Shown here: piece by piece, positions 23,593 to 32,704 of the stretch | Position numbering within the stretch: the first letter of the stretch is position 1 | Layout: each line of letters begins with the position of its first letter | Origin: Chitinophagaceae bacterium | GTDB taxonomy: Bacteria; Bacteroidota; Bacteroidia; Chitinophagales; Chitinophagaceae | Assembly: GCA_017307755.1 (NCBI GenBank) | Contig: JAFKGQ010000006.1 | Location: 372,001-436,000 of the forward strand | Length of the DNA: 64,000 bases | Direction: 5' to 3' | Made by a program: the position numbers and the translations under genes | The notes under the pieces: model-generated | Database searches by the model: none | Told to the model about the DNA's origin: nothing | What the model saw: the letters and a program-made list of their open reading frames with translations, nothing else

Positions 23593-24489
23593 ATGAACAA
23601 AATTGCAGTCGTCGGCGCCGGTACCATGGGTAATGGCATCGCTCACGTTTTCGCCCAGAATGGGTTCATTGTCAATCTTATAGATACCAACTCCACCCAG
23701 TTGGACAAGGCTTTGCAAACCATCTCCCGCAACCTGGACAGACAGGTGGCCAAAAGCCTCCTCACCGAAGAGGTCAAAACCTCCACCCTAAAAGCCATCA
23801 CCACCCACACCGACCTCAAAACAGGCGTAAAAGAAGCCCGGCTAGTCGTAGAAGCCGCCACAGAGAACACGGAGATAAAGCTCTCCATATTCCGCCAGCT
23901 GGATGAACACAGCCCCAAAGACTGCATACTGGCCTCCAATACATCTTCTATTTCCATCACAAAGATCGCCTCCGTAACCCGGCGTCCCTCATCCGTCATC
24001 GGCCTGCACTTTATGAACCCCGTCCCCGTCATGAAGCTCATAGAGATCATCAACGGCTATGCCACGGACAAGGAGGTCACCCGGCAAATGGTGGAGATCG
24101 CCGGACAACTGGGAAAGATCCCCTGCGTAGTCAATGACTACCCCGGCTTTATCGCCAATCGCATCCTGATGCCCATGATCAACGAGGCCATCTGTAGCCT
24201 CTTTGAAGGCGTCGCCGGCGTACAGGAGATCGATACGGTAATGAAACTGGGGATGGCCCACCCCATGGGGCCTTTGCAACTGGCAGACTTCATCGGGCTG
24301 GACGTCTGTCATTCCATCCTGAAAGTATTACACGACGGTTTTGGCAACCCGAAGTACGCCCCTTGTCCGCTGCTCACCAATATGGTGACGGCCGGCTACC
24401 TGGGCGTCAAATCCGGTGAAGGCTTCTATACCTATACGCCCGGCAGCAAGGACCTGGTGGTCAGCGGGCGGTTTACTGCGTCCGCTTGA
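23593..24489 (+). CDS. 3-hydroxyacyl-CoA (3-hydroxybutyryl-CoA) dehydrogenase
   Basis: A 298-residue NAD(P)-dependent dehydrogenase acting on short-chain 3-hydroxyacyl-CoA. The Rossmann motif is GAGTMGNGIAHVFAQNG (8-24). SNTSSISITKIA, GLHFMNPVPVMKLIEII (with the catalytic His) and NDYPGFIANRILMPMINEA are family signatures, and the C-terminal domain ends KSGEGFYTY. Size and single-domain form fit Hbd/PaaH rather than the fused FadB. It may work on crotonyl-CoA-derived 3-hydroxybutyryl-CoA from the glutaryl-CoA route (inference). It overlaps a convergent gene by 17 bp. Confidence 0.93.
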   Translation: MNKIAVVGAGTMGNGIAHVFAQNGFIVNLIDTNSTQLDKALQTISRNLDRQVAKSLLTEEVKTSTLKAITTHTDLKTGVKEARLVVEAATENTEIKLSIFRQLDEHSPKDCILASNTSSISITKIASVTRRPSSVIGLHFMNPVPVMKLIEIINGYATDKEVTRQMVEIAGQLGKIPCVVNDYPGFIANRILMPMINEAICSLFEGVAGVQEIDTVMKLGMAHPMGPLQLADFIGLDVCHSILKVLHDGFGNPKYAPCPLLTNMVTAGYLGVKSGEGFYTYTPGSKDLVVSGRFTASA

Positions 24490-26239
24490 CCTTGAAGCTG
24501 CCCGTCATGGGATAAGAGGGCCAGGCTTGGTTGGAAGAATCTACTACCGTACCGCTGAGCGTTCCCGTAATAAATTCATTGATGTTGCCAAATTGGGAAA
24601 CCGTGCATTGGACATTATTATTACCTTGATAGAAAGCGCGGTTCGGAGTATTAAGGTAAAGACGGCCGGTGGAGTAAGGCCCCGTTCCCGACAGGCTGTT
24701 AATCCTGAATCCTATCATATTACCCGCACTGCCGTTCTTAAATGTAGCCCAGAAATAACTGTAAGTACCCGAAACATAATAATTCACCGAATCCGGGGGA
24801 GCGCTTACCATATAGGTCTTGCCATCCACTGTAATGCTGATAAATTGATCGAAGACGGTGCCACAGGCTGTCAGCTGGCCTGCATCCGTATTACCTGTAT
24901 CCGCGGACAAGCTGGTAATACTGCCCTGCTGTAGCGTTTTATAATCGCCCGCCACCAGCTTTACCGTTGTGGTCGAAACAACGCATCTTGTAACACTCAC
25001 GCTAAACGCTCCCTTTCGGACAGCCCCCCTGTAATTCAACCCGTCCACTACTACACCCACAAACCCGCTGTCGACAGCCGTTCCACTACAATCTACCACC
25101 TTACCCGAAAGCGTAAGCGATCCTATATCGCTGCTGACAGTTATCGTACCCAGATCCTGGTCCGCCAGCGCAGGTCCGACATTGGCGCCCGAGAGTACGC
25201 TCCCGCAGTTGCTGATCACCTCCAGCTTCAACATCTGTCCCTTCGGGATAAGTCCCGACACAAAGCCCGTAGCATCCGTATAGCCGGACGTTGTCCCGTA
25301 CGTGGGCGAGGTCAGCTGTACACGCATATAGGTCAGCGGATTGCCATGCTGGTCCTTCAGCCGTAACTTGAGATTGACAGCACCCGTCGGCGCATCAAAG
25401 TTCCACCAGGTAAAATGAGAAGTGTGACCGCAATATTGATCCCCCTGACGACTGGCCATCCCCTGCTCGATCCACCTCCCGGTAGTATCATTGAAATACC
25501 ACAAAGGAATGACGGCAGGTGCGGTTGCTTTCAAGACATCCGGTATCTTCATGCTGATATAAGCCTGTTTTCCGGCGGCGATCTGCAGTTTCTCCCCTCC
25601 GTCACCTTGCAGCTCAACCACCATCATACCAAATGATTGCAGCATCGTCTCTTTCCCGCTGGTGTCGATGCCACGCAGATCGCCCGGCATATGTTCCGCC
25701 CTGTCCTTTCCCGAAGGGTCCAGGTACGCCGCATACACATGCACCGTTCCCGTATAAGGGGCATTTGTGGCGGCATTCACGACAGAAGACGCATCAAAAG
25801 CAACGGTATCACCCGTTTCAACAACGACATTCCCCCCGCTGGAAGCGCTAAAAGCCCCCTTCGAAGTACGGGGTATCAATGTGATGGAAATAAAATTGGA
25901 GCTCGCCGCAGCGGTGAGGATGCTGCGGGAACCAGTAAAATACCCCTGTTTGACCACTTTCACATAGCCAAACCGCGAAGACATGGATATATCGTTGAAC
26001 TGAAAGACCCCATTCTCATCCGTTGTCGTGCTGGCCGTGCCGCTGGTGACCGCAGCACCCTGCACAGGAAGACCATTCTCATCCAAAACACGCCCCTGGA
26101 CACTGGCAGTCACAGTTTTATCCTCCGGCAGCTCGCCCGAAGGGGGGACCGTGTCATCCTTATACTTGTTACAGGAATAGATAGCCGCAGAGACAGCGGC
26201 AAGTAAGATAAAGATCAGGGTCAGGCGGTAGTTTCTCAA
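24473..26239 (-). CDS. Large lipoprotein with FAM171/astroprincin-like and carboxypeptidase-regulatory-like domains
   Basis: A 588-residue lipoprotein (lipobox C23 in IYSCNK). Residues 44-125 form a CarboxypepD_reg-like sandwich (VQGRVLDENGLPVQGAAV, TDENGVFQFNDI). Residues 130-290 resemble the FAM171/astroprincin N-terminal region: NVVVETGDTVAFDASSV, GTVHVYAAYLDPSG, PAVIPLWYFNDTTGRWIEQG and the HTSHFTWWNFD motif. More beta-sandwich repeats follow. The resemblance to the animal FAM171 family is from pattern memory only. It is probably a surface-exposed binding or structural protein; function unknown. The 3' end overlaps the dehydrogenase gene by 17 bp. Confidence 0.7.
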   Translation of the reverse strand: MRNYRLTLIFILLAAVSAAIYSCNKYKDDTVPPSGELPEDKTVTASVQGRVLDENGLPVQGAAVTSGTASTTTDENGVFQFNDISMSSRFGYVKVVKQGYFTGSRSILTAAASSNFISITLIPRTSKGAFSASSGGNVVVETGDTVAFDASSVVNAATNAPYTGTVHVYAAYLDPSGKDRAEHMPGDLRGIDTSGKETMLQSFGMMVVELQGDGGEKLQIAAGKQAYISMKIPDVLKATAPAVIPLWYFNDTTGRWIEQGMASRQGDQYCGHTSHFTWWNFDAPTGAVNLKLRLKDQHGNPLTYMRVQLTSPTYGTTSGYTDATGFVSGLIPKGQMLKLEVISNCGSVLSGANVGPALADQDLGTITVSSDIGSLTLSGKVVDCSGTAVDSGFVGVVVDGLNYRGAVRKGAFSVSVTRCVVSTTTVKLVAGDYKTLQQGSITSLSADTGNTDAGQLTACGTVFDQFISITVDGKTYMVSAPPDSVNYYVSGTYSYFWATFKNGSAGNMIGFRINSLSGTGPYSTGRLYLNTPNRAFYQGNNNVQCTVSQFGNINEFITGTLSGTVVDSSNQAWPSYPMTGSFKVKRTQ

Positions 26240-26300
26240 GGGATATCGATTTGGTTGAAGGGATTATAACGGTCAAACCCTATCCCAAAGTATACTCAGA

Positions 26301-26912
26301 TCAGCCTTTTACAGCCGACACCTCCACATTTCGTAATTCTTTTAATATGTAACTTATTTCTGTAAAACGATTACGGGGCACAGCCACCGTCATACTACAA
26401 AAAAGTTGCATTTCCTGCCGCACCATCCGCCCATTGTATTGTTTCACCACCCGCATGACCTCATTCAGCTGTGTATAATCAAACTGTACCACCAGTTCCT
26501 GCTCCACCTGACGCTGCACCAGCGGAGTTGTTTGTAAGGCCAGGGCCGCAGCAGACTTATAAGCATTGATCAGACCCGGCACGCCTAATAAGGTCCCTCC
26601 AAAATAACGAACGACTATTACAAGTACATTCACCAGCTCTTTACTGTCTATCTGACCCAATATAGGTCTTCCCGCCGAACCGGACGGCTCTCCGTCATCA
26701 CTGACCCGGAAGGTATTTCCGTCCAATCCCAGCCGGTAAGCAAAACAATGGTGCGTTGCCTTGGGATGTAGCTTTTTCACTTCATTCAATTTTTCCTTAA
26801 AACCATCCACACTGCCGATGGGAAAAGCATACCCAATAAATTTACTCCCCCTGTCCTTAAATTCCGCCGAGGCCTCTTTCTCTATCGTAAAATAAAAATC
26901 CTGTTCTGCCAT
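26301..26912 (-). CDS. yigZ: YigZ/IMPACT family protein
   Basis: A 203-residue protein with the UPF0029/IMPACT fold (residues 12-120) and a C-terminal DUF1949 domain. Signatures: KDRGSKFIGYAFP, ATHHCFAYRLG, the hallmark SDDGEPSGSAGRPIL, and VRYFGGTLLGVPGLINAY. The family interacts with translation factors or nucleic acids, and in eukaryotes IMPACT regulates Gcn2; its bacterial role is not settled. It begins 6 bp after the ribD stop and is co-transcribed with it. Confidence 0.92.
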   Translation of the reverse strand: MAEQDFYFTIEKEASAEFKDRGSKFIGYAFPIGSVDGFKEKLNEVKKLHPKATHHCFAYRLGLDGNTFRVSDDGEPSGSAGRPILGQIDSKELVNVLVIVVRYFGGTLLGVPGLINAYKSAAALALQTTPLVQRQVEQELVVQFDYTQLNEVMRVVKQYNGRMVRQEMQLFCSMTVAVPRNRFTEISYILKELRNVEVSAVKG

Positions 26913-26918
26913 GTTTTA

Positions 26919-27962
26919 TTATAAATGTCCAGCCCCGGCAATATTCCGCGGGCGATAATAACTGATCACATCTGAAAAAAGCCGCTGCTGGGACACCAGC
27001 TCTTCCCCGGATAACACCGGTGAAGCCAGCCCGTCGGGTAATTGTAAGGTTTCGTTCGTAATGATCCGCGCTTCATCCCAATATCCTTCGTCGATAAAAG
27101 ACTGCAACACCGCCGCTCCACCCTCCACCAGTACGCTCGATATCTTCAGCTGATACAAAGCCACCGCCAGCTGATGTACCAGGCTGCTATCCCCCGCCAG
27201 CTGATAATACTGCAGGTTTCCCCGCTCCTCATGCCGCATCAGGTTAAAGACCACCGTCCTCACCTGCCCGTCGAATACCCGTAAGGACGAAGGCAGGCTC
27301 AAATCCCTGTCCATCACCAGCCGGATGGGGTTCGGGCCCTTCCATAGCCGCACCGTCAATGAGGGATCATCCATGAGGGCCGTATTCGTCCCCACCAGGA
27401 TCGCAGCCTCTTCCCCCCGCCATTTATGCACCAGTCTGTTTGTATATTCATTGGATATCAATACCCGGTCCTTCCCGCCTCCCGAGATCCTCCCATTCAT
27501 GCTTTGCGCCCATTTCAACACGATATAAGGCCGGTGATATATATTAAAAACAAAAAAACGTTTGTTCAGGTCAACACACTCCTTTTCCAATACACCTACC
27601 TCCACCGATATGCCGGCGGCCCGCATTTTCTCGATGCCCTTCCCATCCACCTGCGGGAACGGGTCGCGGCAGCCCACCACTACACGGGGTATCCGCTCCC
27701 TGATGATCAGGTCCGCACAGGGCGGTGTCTTACCAAAATGAGCGCAGGGCTCCAACGACACATAAATAGTAGACTGGGGAATAAGCCTTCTGTCCTCCTC
27801 GCTCACCGAAGCAATGCAATTCACTTCCGCATGAGCCTGGCCATACAGCCGGTGATACCCTTCCCCGATGATCCGGCCCTCATGCACCAGCACAGCTCCC
27901 ACCATGGGGTTAGGCGCAACATGTCCGGCCCCCAGCCGGGCCAGCTCCAAACAGCGATGCAT
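26919..27962 (-). CDS. ribD: RibD, riboflavin deaminase/reductase
   Basis: A 347-residue bifunctional enzyme of riboflavin synthesis. The N-terminal deaminase has the zinc motif HAE (44-46) with C73 and C82 (EPCAHFGKTPPCADL); the C-terminal reductase has LKWAQSMNGRI and VEGGAAVLQSFI. The ATG at 27962 gives MHRCLELARLGAGHVAPNP; homologues usually have about seven residues more before this, so a TTG at 27983 (LNSPEIYMHR) is an equally good start. A start further upstream would overlap the divergent prmC. Other rib genes are not nearby. Confidence 0.93.
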   Translation of the reverse strand: MHRCLELARLGAGHVAPNPMVGAVLVHEGRIIGEGYHRLYGQAHAEVNCIASVSEEDRRLIPQSTIYVSLEPCAHFGKTPPCADLIIRERIPRVVVGCRDPFPQVDGKGIEKMRAAGISVEVGVLEKECVDLNKRFFVFNIYHRPYIVLKWAQSMNGRISGGGKDRVLISNEYTNRLVHKWRGEEAAILVGTNTALMDDPSLTVRLWKGPNPIRLVMDRDLSLPSSLRVFDGQVRTVVFNLMRHEERGNLQYYQLAGDSSLVHQLAVALYQLKISSVLVEGGAAVLQSFIDEGYWDEARIITNETLQLPDGLASPVLSGEELVSQQRLFSDVISYYRPRNIAGAGHL

Positions 27963-28009
27963 ATATATTTCAGGGGAATTCAAGCCGTAAAAATAACCTA
28001 TTTTTAGGT

Positions 28010-28870
28010 ATGGACATACAACAAGCGCAAAGGGAATTACTCGCCCGCTTAACCCCACTCTACGGTGAAAGAGAAGCCGCCCAGATAGGCGATCTGGTAA
28101 TGGAAAATATCACAGGGAAAAAAAAGATTGACCGCCTGTTGAATAAAGATGTCCTTCTCAGCCCTGTACAGACAGATATCTTTCATCAATATATCTTTGG
28201 CTTGTCAAAGCACCAGCCCGTCCAATATGTTCTGCAGGAAAGCTGGTTCTGCGGAATGAAATTTTATGTGGACCAGCACGTCCTTATTCCACGCCCCGAA
28301 ACAGAAGAACTGGTGGAATGGGTAACCGCAGATATCGCCGCAGCTCCTGTCACCGCCCCCCTCTCCATTCTGGATATAGGCACAGGCAGCGGATGTATCG
28401 CCATCGCCCTGAAAAAACGCCTGCCAAAAACGCTTGTCCATGCCTGCGATATCAGCCCCGAAGCTCTGGCGGTTGCCCGCCGCAATGCCGGCGCCCTGGA
28501 CGCCGACATCGACTTCCTCCAGTTGGATATCCTGGACAGCAGTCAGTGGATAGGCCTGCCGGCCCTGGACCTCATCGTCAGCAATCCGCCATATATCCCT
28601 GTAAAGGAAAGATCCATCATGTCCCCTCACGTGGTCGACCACGAACCTCACCTGGCCCTCTTTGTAAAGGATGACAACCCCGGTGTCTTCTACCAGGCCA
28701 TCGCCCGGCTGGGCCAGGAAAGATTACCCCCCGGAGGATCTCTCTACGCGGAGATCCACGAAGATCTGGCCGGACTGGTGGTAGGCATTTTTAAAAAAGC
28801 TGGCTATCAGGATATTACAGTACGAAAAGATATGCAGGGCAAGAACAGGATGGTAAAAGCAACAAGGTAA
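28010..28870 (+). CDS. prmC: PrmC, release-factor glutamine methyltransferase
   Basis: A 286-residue enzyme that methylates the GGQ glutamine of peptide-release factors RF1 and RF2. The N-terminal helical domain spans about residues 1-75. The SAM-binding motif is LDIGTGSGCIAIAL (121-134), and the substrate motif NPPY is at 192-195, followed by YIPVKE. The first 48 bp upstream also serve ribD on the other strand. Length and motif order match the family. Confidence 0.95.
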   Translation: MDIQQAQRELLARLTPLYGEREAAQIGDLVMENITGKKKIDRLLNKDVLLSPVQTDIFHQYIFGLSKHQPVQYVLQESWFCGMKFYVDQHVLIPRPETEELVEWVTADIAAAPVTAPLSILDIGTGSGCIAIALKKRLPKTLVHACDISPEALAVARRNAGALDADIDFLQLDILDSSQWIGLPALDLIVSNPPYIPVKERSIMSPHVVDHEPHLALFVKDDNPGVFYQAIARLGQERLPPGGSLYAEIHEDLAGLVVGIFKKAGYQDITVRKDMQGKNRMVKATR

Positions 28871-28904
28871 CATTAAAATATTTTAATACCTACCCGAACC
28901 ACTA

Positions 28905-28912
28905 TAGTTTTG
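28905..28912 (+). promoter_or_regulatory. -7 box of the porin gene
   Basis: TAGTTTTG, a full match, 22 bp before the porin ATG. No clear -33 element. Confidence 0.5.
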
Positions 28913-28934
28913 CGCGGCATTTATCCGACCGTTT

Positions 28935-30290
28935 ATGTATAAAAGACCTTGTTTTGTCGCCGCACATATTCTCTTAGCTTTTTTCCTGACGATCCTGCAG
29001 ACATCCGCCCAATCCAATGGTGCTGATGAACTGTTAAAAGATTCCGGGTGGAGCTATCACTTCCAGTTCACCGGCATCGTGCAGGGACATCCCACCTTCC
29101 ACGCTCCCTACAACGGGCAGAACAGTCTCAAGCCCGAACATGAACGGGCCTACTCCGTCACCTCCACCGCCTACCTGGGCCGGCGCCTCTGGAAAGGGGC
29201 CGCGATCTATTTCAACCCTGAGATGGCCGGCGGCAAAGGTATTGGCAGCACCCTGGGTATCGCAGGCTTCCCCAACGGTGAAACCTTCCGCATAGGCAAC
29301 CCCGAACCCACCGTATACGTGGCAAGAATTTTCCTTCGACAGCACATCAGCCTGGACAAGGATCATTTCGAAGACCTTATGAACGATGCAAACCAGGTGA
29401 CTGAACGAGTCTCCACGTCCAGGATCACGCTGACAGCCGGCAAATTCTCCGTGGGCGATTTTTTTGACAACAGCAGTATCAGCCATGATCCCCGCAGTGA
29501 TTTTATGAACTGGGCCTTTATGAACAATGGCGCATATGACTATGCCGCCAATACCCGCGGTTATACCTACGGCTTTGTTGCCGAATACGTCCGGCCCGGC
29601 TGGACCCTGCGCCTGGGCACCGCACTGGAGCCAACCTTCTCCAACGGCCCCGAGCTCGACTGGCATTATACCCACACCAACAGCGAAAACCTCGAGCTGG
29701 AAAAAAGATATTCCCTGCACGGACATAAAGGGACCATCCGTTTGCTCACATTTTACAACGTCAACAAAGGTCCAAAATATCAACAGGCCATCGCCACCAA
29801 ACAAAATGGCACAGACACCAGCATGGATGTCATCTATGGAAAAGAGTACGGTAATAAAAAATACGGTTTTGGCATCAACGCGGAGCAGGAGTTCAGCAAT
29901 ATCGTCAGTGCCTTCTTCCGGCTGGGATGGAACGATGGGAAAAATGCTACCTGGGCTTTTGCCGAGATCGATAACACCATCAGTGGCGGGATCCGCATCT
30001 ATGGCAACAACTGGAAAAGATCGTCGGACAACATCGGCGTCGCCTTACTATCCAACGGGATTTCCAAAGACCACAGGGACTTTCTGGCCGCCGGAGGATA
30101 TGGGTTCATGATAGGGGACGGACAGCTGCCTCATTACAGCCGGGAGAATATCGCGGAGCTATTCTATCAATGCAAACTGTTCTATAACCTCTGGATTACG
30201 CTAGATTACCAGTTCGTGGATCATCCGGCATATAACCAGGACAGGGGGCCTGTACATGTGTTCTCTGGAAGAGCACATATAGAGTTTTGA
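28935..30290 (+). CDS. Carbohydrate-selective porin (OprB-like)
   Basis: A 451-residue outer-membrane beta-barrel with a signal peptide (1-25). The OprB-like pattern is seen in ITLTAGKFSVGDFFDNSSISHDPRSDFMNWAF, of which GKFS, D and NDPR-like DPRSDF are the anchors, then repeated aromatic strands ending in YQFVDHPAYNQDRGPVHVFSGRAHIEF with a terminal Phe. Such proteins pass sugars or other small solutes by diffusion. It is monocistronic with its own -7 box. The substrate cannot be read from sequence. Confidence 0.82.
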   Translation: MYKRPCFVAAHILLAFFLTILQTSAQSNGADELLKDSGWSYHFQFTGIVQGHPTFHAPYNGQNSLKPEHERAYSVTSTAYLGRRLWKGAAIYFNPEMAGGKGIGSTLGIAGFPNGETFRIGNPEPTVYVARIFLRQHISLDKDHFEDLMNDANQVTERVSTSRITLTAGKFSVGDFFDNSSISHDPRSDFMNWAFMNNGAYDYAANTRGYTYGFVAEYVRPGWTLRLGTALEPTFSNGPELDWHYTHTNSENLELEKRYSLHGHKGTIRLLTFYNVNKGPKYQQAIATKQNGTDTSMDVIYGKEYGNKKYGFGINAEQEFSNIVSAFFRLGWNDGKNATWAFAEIDNTISGGIRIYGNNWKRSSDNIGVALLSNGISKDHRDFLAAGGYGFMIGDGQLPHYSRENIAELFYQCKLFYNLWITLDYQFVDHPAYNQDRGPVHVFSGRAHIEF

Positions 30291-30332
30291 ACCCCCTGCC
30301 TGGTAAGACACATCCCCTGTGACCTGTCTGAG

Positions 30333-32588
30333 TTAGAATATTATTTTTTGTGAATAAGCCACCCGCCCTTTGACAAGCACAAAAATTACCTGTATACTTC
30401 CCTTCTGGGCTGAAGCCGTGGATATCCCGATCGTATTACCACCTCTGTTAAGTTGAACATTTTTATCCCAGAGACGCTGCCCGGAAAGACTATACATGAC
30501 AATGTCTGCCTGACAATCCATCCCAGCATTGACCACCAGGGACGCTGCTCCCGAGCCAGGTGAATTGCCTGCCAGATAAAAGCTTTGCAACTCATCCGCC
30601 TCCGCGGTCACGATCACGACACCCGAATAATACACCTGCCCGTTCTTGCCGATGGCTTTGATCCGGTACCTGTTATTACCCGGCAAGGGATCGCTGTCCA
30701 TGAATGATAGGGATCCGGCACTCCCGCCATCATTCAACACGGTACCGACAGGCTTGAATCCATCACTCCCCGCATATCTCTCGATCTCATAGACGCTGGC
30801 CAGGTCCGGGTTGCGATCCTCCCAGGTCAGCCGGATCAAATTATTTTTATAGACACCCCGCACGATCAGCTCTTCAGTCGATAGAATAACAAAATCATAC
30901 ATAGAGATAGGTTTTAAAATAGTATCCTTACATCCATTCCTTTTTTCTGTTACGATCAGCCGGTAAGTCCCCCAAACACCGTTGGTATCTACAGTCCTTG
31001 GGTTCTGAATGGCGGAGGCAAAACCCGACGGCCCGCTCCAATCCCACAATAATCCCTGCGATCCGCCAAAGGGAGTTAAATAATTACTGGCGCTGGTATT
31101 TCCCCCGTATAACTGCAGGTAGGAAAAATTCCCCACCAGCGAGACGAAAATAGAGGCGACAGGCGGGAAAGTATCGATGGGTATGACAACGGTATCCTTT
31201 CTCGTAGCCGGGCATCCCACCGCGGGGGAAGCAGACACGATATAAGTACCGGGCTTGGTAATACTCAGTTGCGAACTGTCCCCATTGGAGCCCGCAATAT
31301 TCCCATTCGCCGTCTGCCAGGTATAATAGCCCGCCGTAGTATTGTTTGTGATCTGTATAGTCCCCGTTGTCTTGTTGCAACGCAGGGTGTCCGGCGTCAA
31401 TGAATAATCCATCACAGGGTTCTGTACGAAGGTCAGCGGAGTAACAAAATCCTGCATGTTGGAGGCAAACGAATTGGACGACCGGGATTTAAAGAATATG
31501 TTGGAGAACAGGGCCTGACAGGGACTTAACCCAGTGGCAGTATACAAGGCCGGATCTACGCCGATCCTCGTCAGGTTCAGCCCCATCTCGATAAATTGCA
31601 AGGTTTGGTATTGCGCGCCCCAGGTTTTGTTCGAAAGCTCCGTTCCCCAGGGAGTCGCATAGGTCGTATCCTGCGTGGCCATCGCAGAATAATTGGCGAT
31701 GCCGGCCCCAAAATTCGTGGCGCCCGCTTTGGATAAGATCGAAGCATAGCCAAAGGCGGGAGACACCGTGGCGCCATCGAAGTTCGCGCCGAATTTGAAG
31801 TACGCAGGCGAGACGGTTGTAAAAGTCGTACTGCTTACCCAGATGCGTACATCTACCACGGGAGGTGCGCCGGGACTATAATTGACAGCCAGGATCAGAT
31901 CCCCCGTTTGCACGATATTCCCGCTGGCATCGAATAGCCATTGCGTGTGACCTGCGTCCGTTCCGGCGCTGGTAAATCGGCCGGTTGTCCTGCTGTAACT
32001 AAAATTCTTTTTGTATAATTCTATATCGAAATACCTCGATCCGGAAGTTCCAACAGTGGATACGCCGGTAAAAAGCCATAGGGAATCATACACGCTGGTG
32101 CCATCCCTGCGCATATGGGCAAAGACATCCACGAGGTCGTTCTTGTCGGGGAAATTGGTGCTGCCGCCGGCCCAAACACCCGGATTATCCCCATTCTTAC
32201 TGGCAATGGTAAAGGCAGTAGAATCCGTCAAAGGATTTGTTGCGATATAATCCCTTCCATATACGGCATCCAACCATAATTTTCCGCCCACCTTGGAATA
32301 AAGCATTGTAGACATCCTTTTATTAAAACCTATATTGGCGCCTCCCTGCAGCAACGATAAATAGCTGGCCGCATTGGAAGTGTCGATCACATTGTAGCCC
32401 GACAGCGAGGGGGAGAACCAGTCATCGCTGGCGACAGATCCCGTCAGCAAACCATATTTCATATAGTTGCTCCGCGTGTCGGCATCCACCCCGAAATTGG
32501 CATAACGGCCGCCATTGCTCAATTGGGAAAGCACCGGCAATGGCGACAAACTCACCACAAGCAGAAAAAGGGTAACAGTGTATTTCAT
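30333..32588 (-). CDS. Large secreted protein with T9SS type A C-terminal sorting domain
   Basis: A 751-residue exported protein. A signal peptide covers residues 1-21. The first 400 residues have no recognised domain, the middle includes a PKD/Ig-like repeated beta-sandwich (CPATRKDTVVIPIDTFPPVA, WSGPSGFASAIQNPRTVDTNGVWGTYRLIVTE, shown for their anchors only), then a fibronectin-like segment (LIRLTWEDRNPDLASVYEIER). The last 80 residues have the type A sorting pattern ending in KGRVAYSQKIIF, which directs export by the type IX system and anchoring at the cell surface. It is last in a minus-strand run with the DUF4382 gene upstream, separated by 116 bp. Confidence 0.75.
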   Translation of the reverse strand: MKYTVTLFLLVVSLSPLPVLSQLSNGGRYANFGVDADTRSNYMKYGLLTGSVASDDWFSPSLSGYNVIDTSNAASYLSLLQGGANIGFNKRMSTMLYSKVGGKLWLDAVYGRDYIATNPLTDSTAFTIASKNGDNPGVWAGGSTNFPDKNDLVDVFAHMRRDGTSVYDSLWLFTGVSTVGTSGSRYFDIELYKKNFSYSRTTGRFTSAGTDAGHTQWLFDASGNIVQTGDLILAVNYSPGAPPVVDVRIWVSSTTFTTVSPAYFKFGANFDGATVSPAFGYASILSKAGATNFGAGIANYSAMATQDTTYATPWGTELSNKTWGAQYQTLQFIEMGLNLTRIGVDPALYTATGLSPCQALFSNIFFKSRSSNSFASNMQDFVTPLTFVQNPVMDYSLTPDTLRCNKTTGTIQITNNTTAGYYTWQTANGNIAGSNGDSSQLSITKPGTYIVSASPAVGCPATRKDTVVIPIDTFPPVASIFVSLVGNFSYLQLYGGNTSASNYLTPFGGSQGLLWDWSGPSGFASAIQNPRTVDTNGVWGTYRLIVTEKRNGCKDTILKPISMYDFVILSTEELIVRGVYKNNLIRLTWEDRNPDLASVYEIERYAGSDGFKPVGTVLNDGGSAGSLSFMDSDPLPGNNRYRIKAIGKNGQVYYSGVVIVTAEADELQSFYLAGNSPGSGAASLVVNAGMDCQADIVMYSLSGQRLWDKNVQLNRGGNTIGISTASAQKGSIQVIFVLVKGRVAYSQKIIF

Positions 32589-32704
32589 AGCAACGGATTT
32601 TATATATCGATCTTCTCAATCCACTATTCCCGTATATGGGGAATGATCCGGACATAAAAAGAGTTCCTTTTCACGCCCGGATCGGTAAGGATCTAAAAAC
32701 GGAC

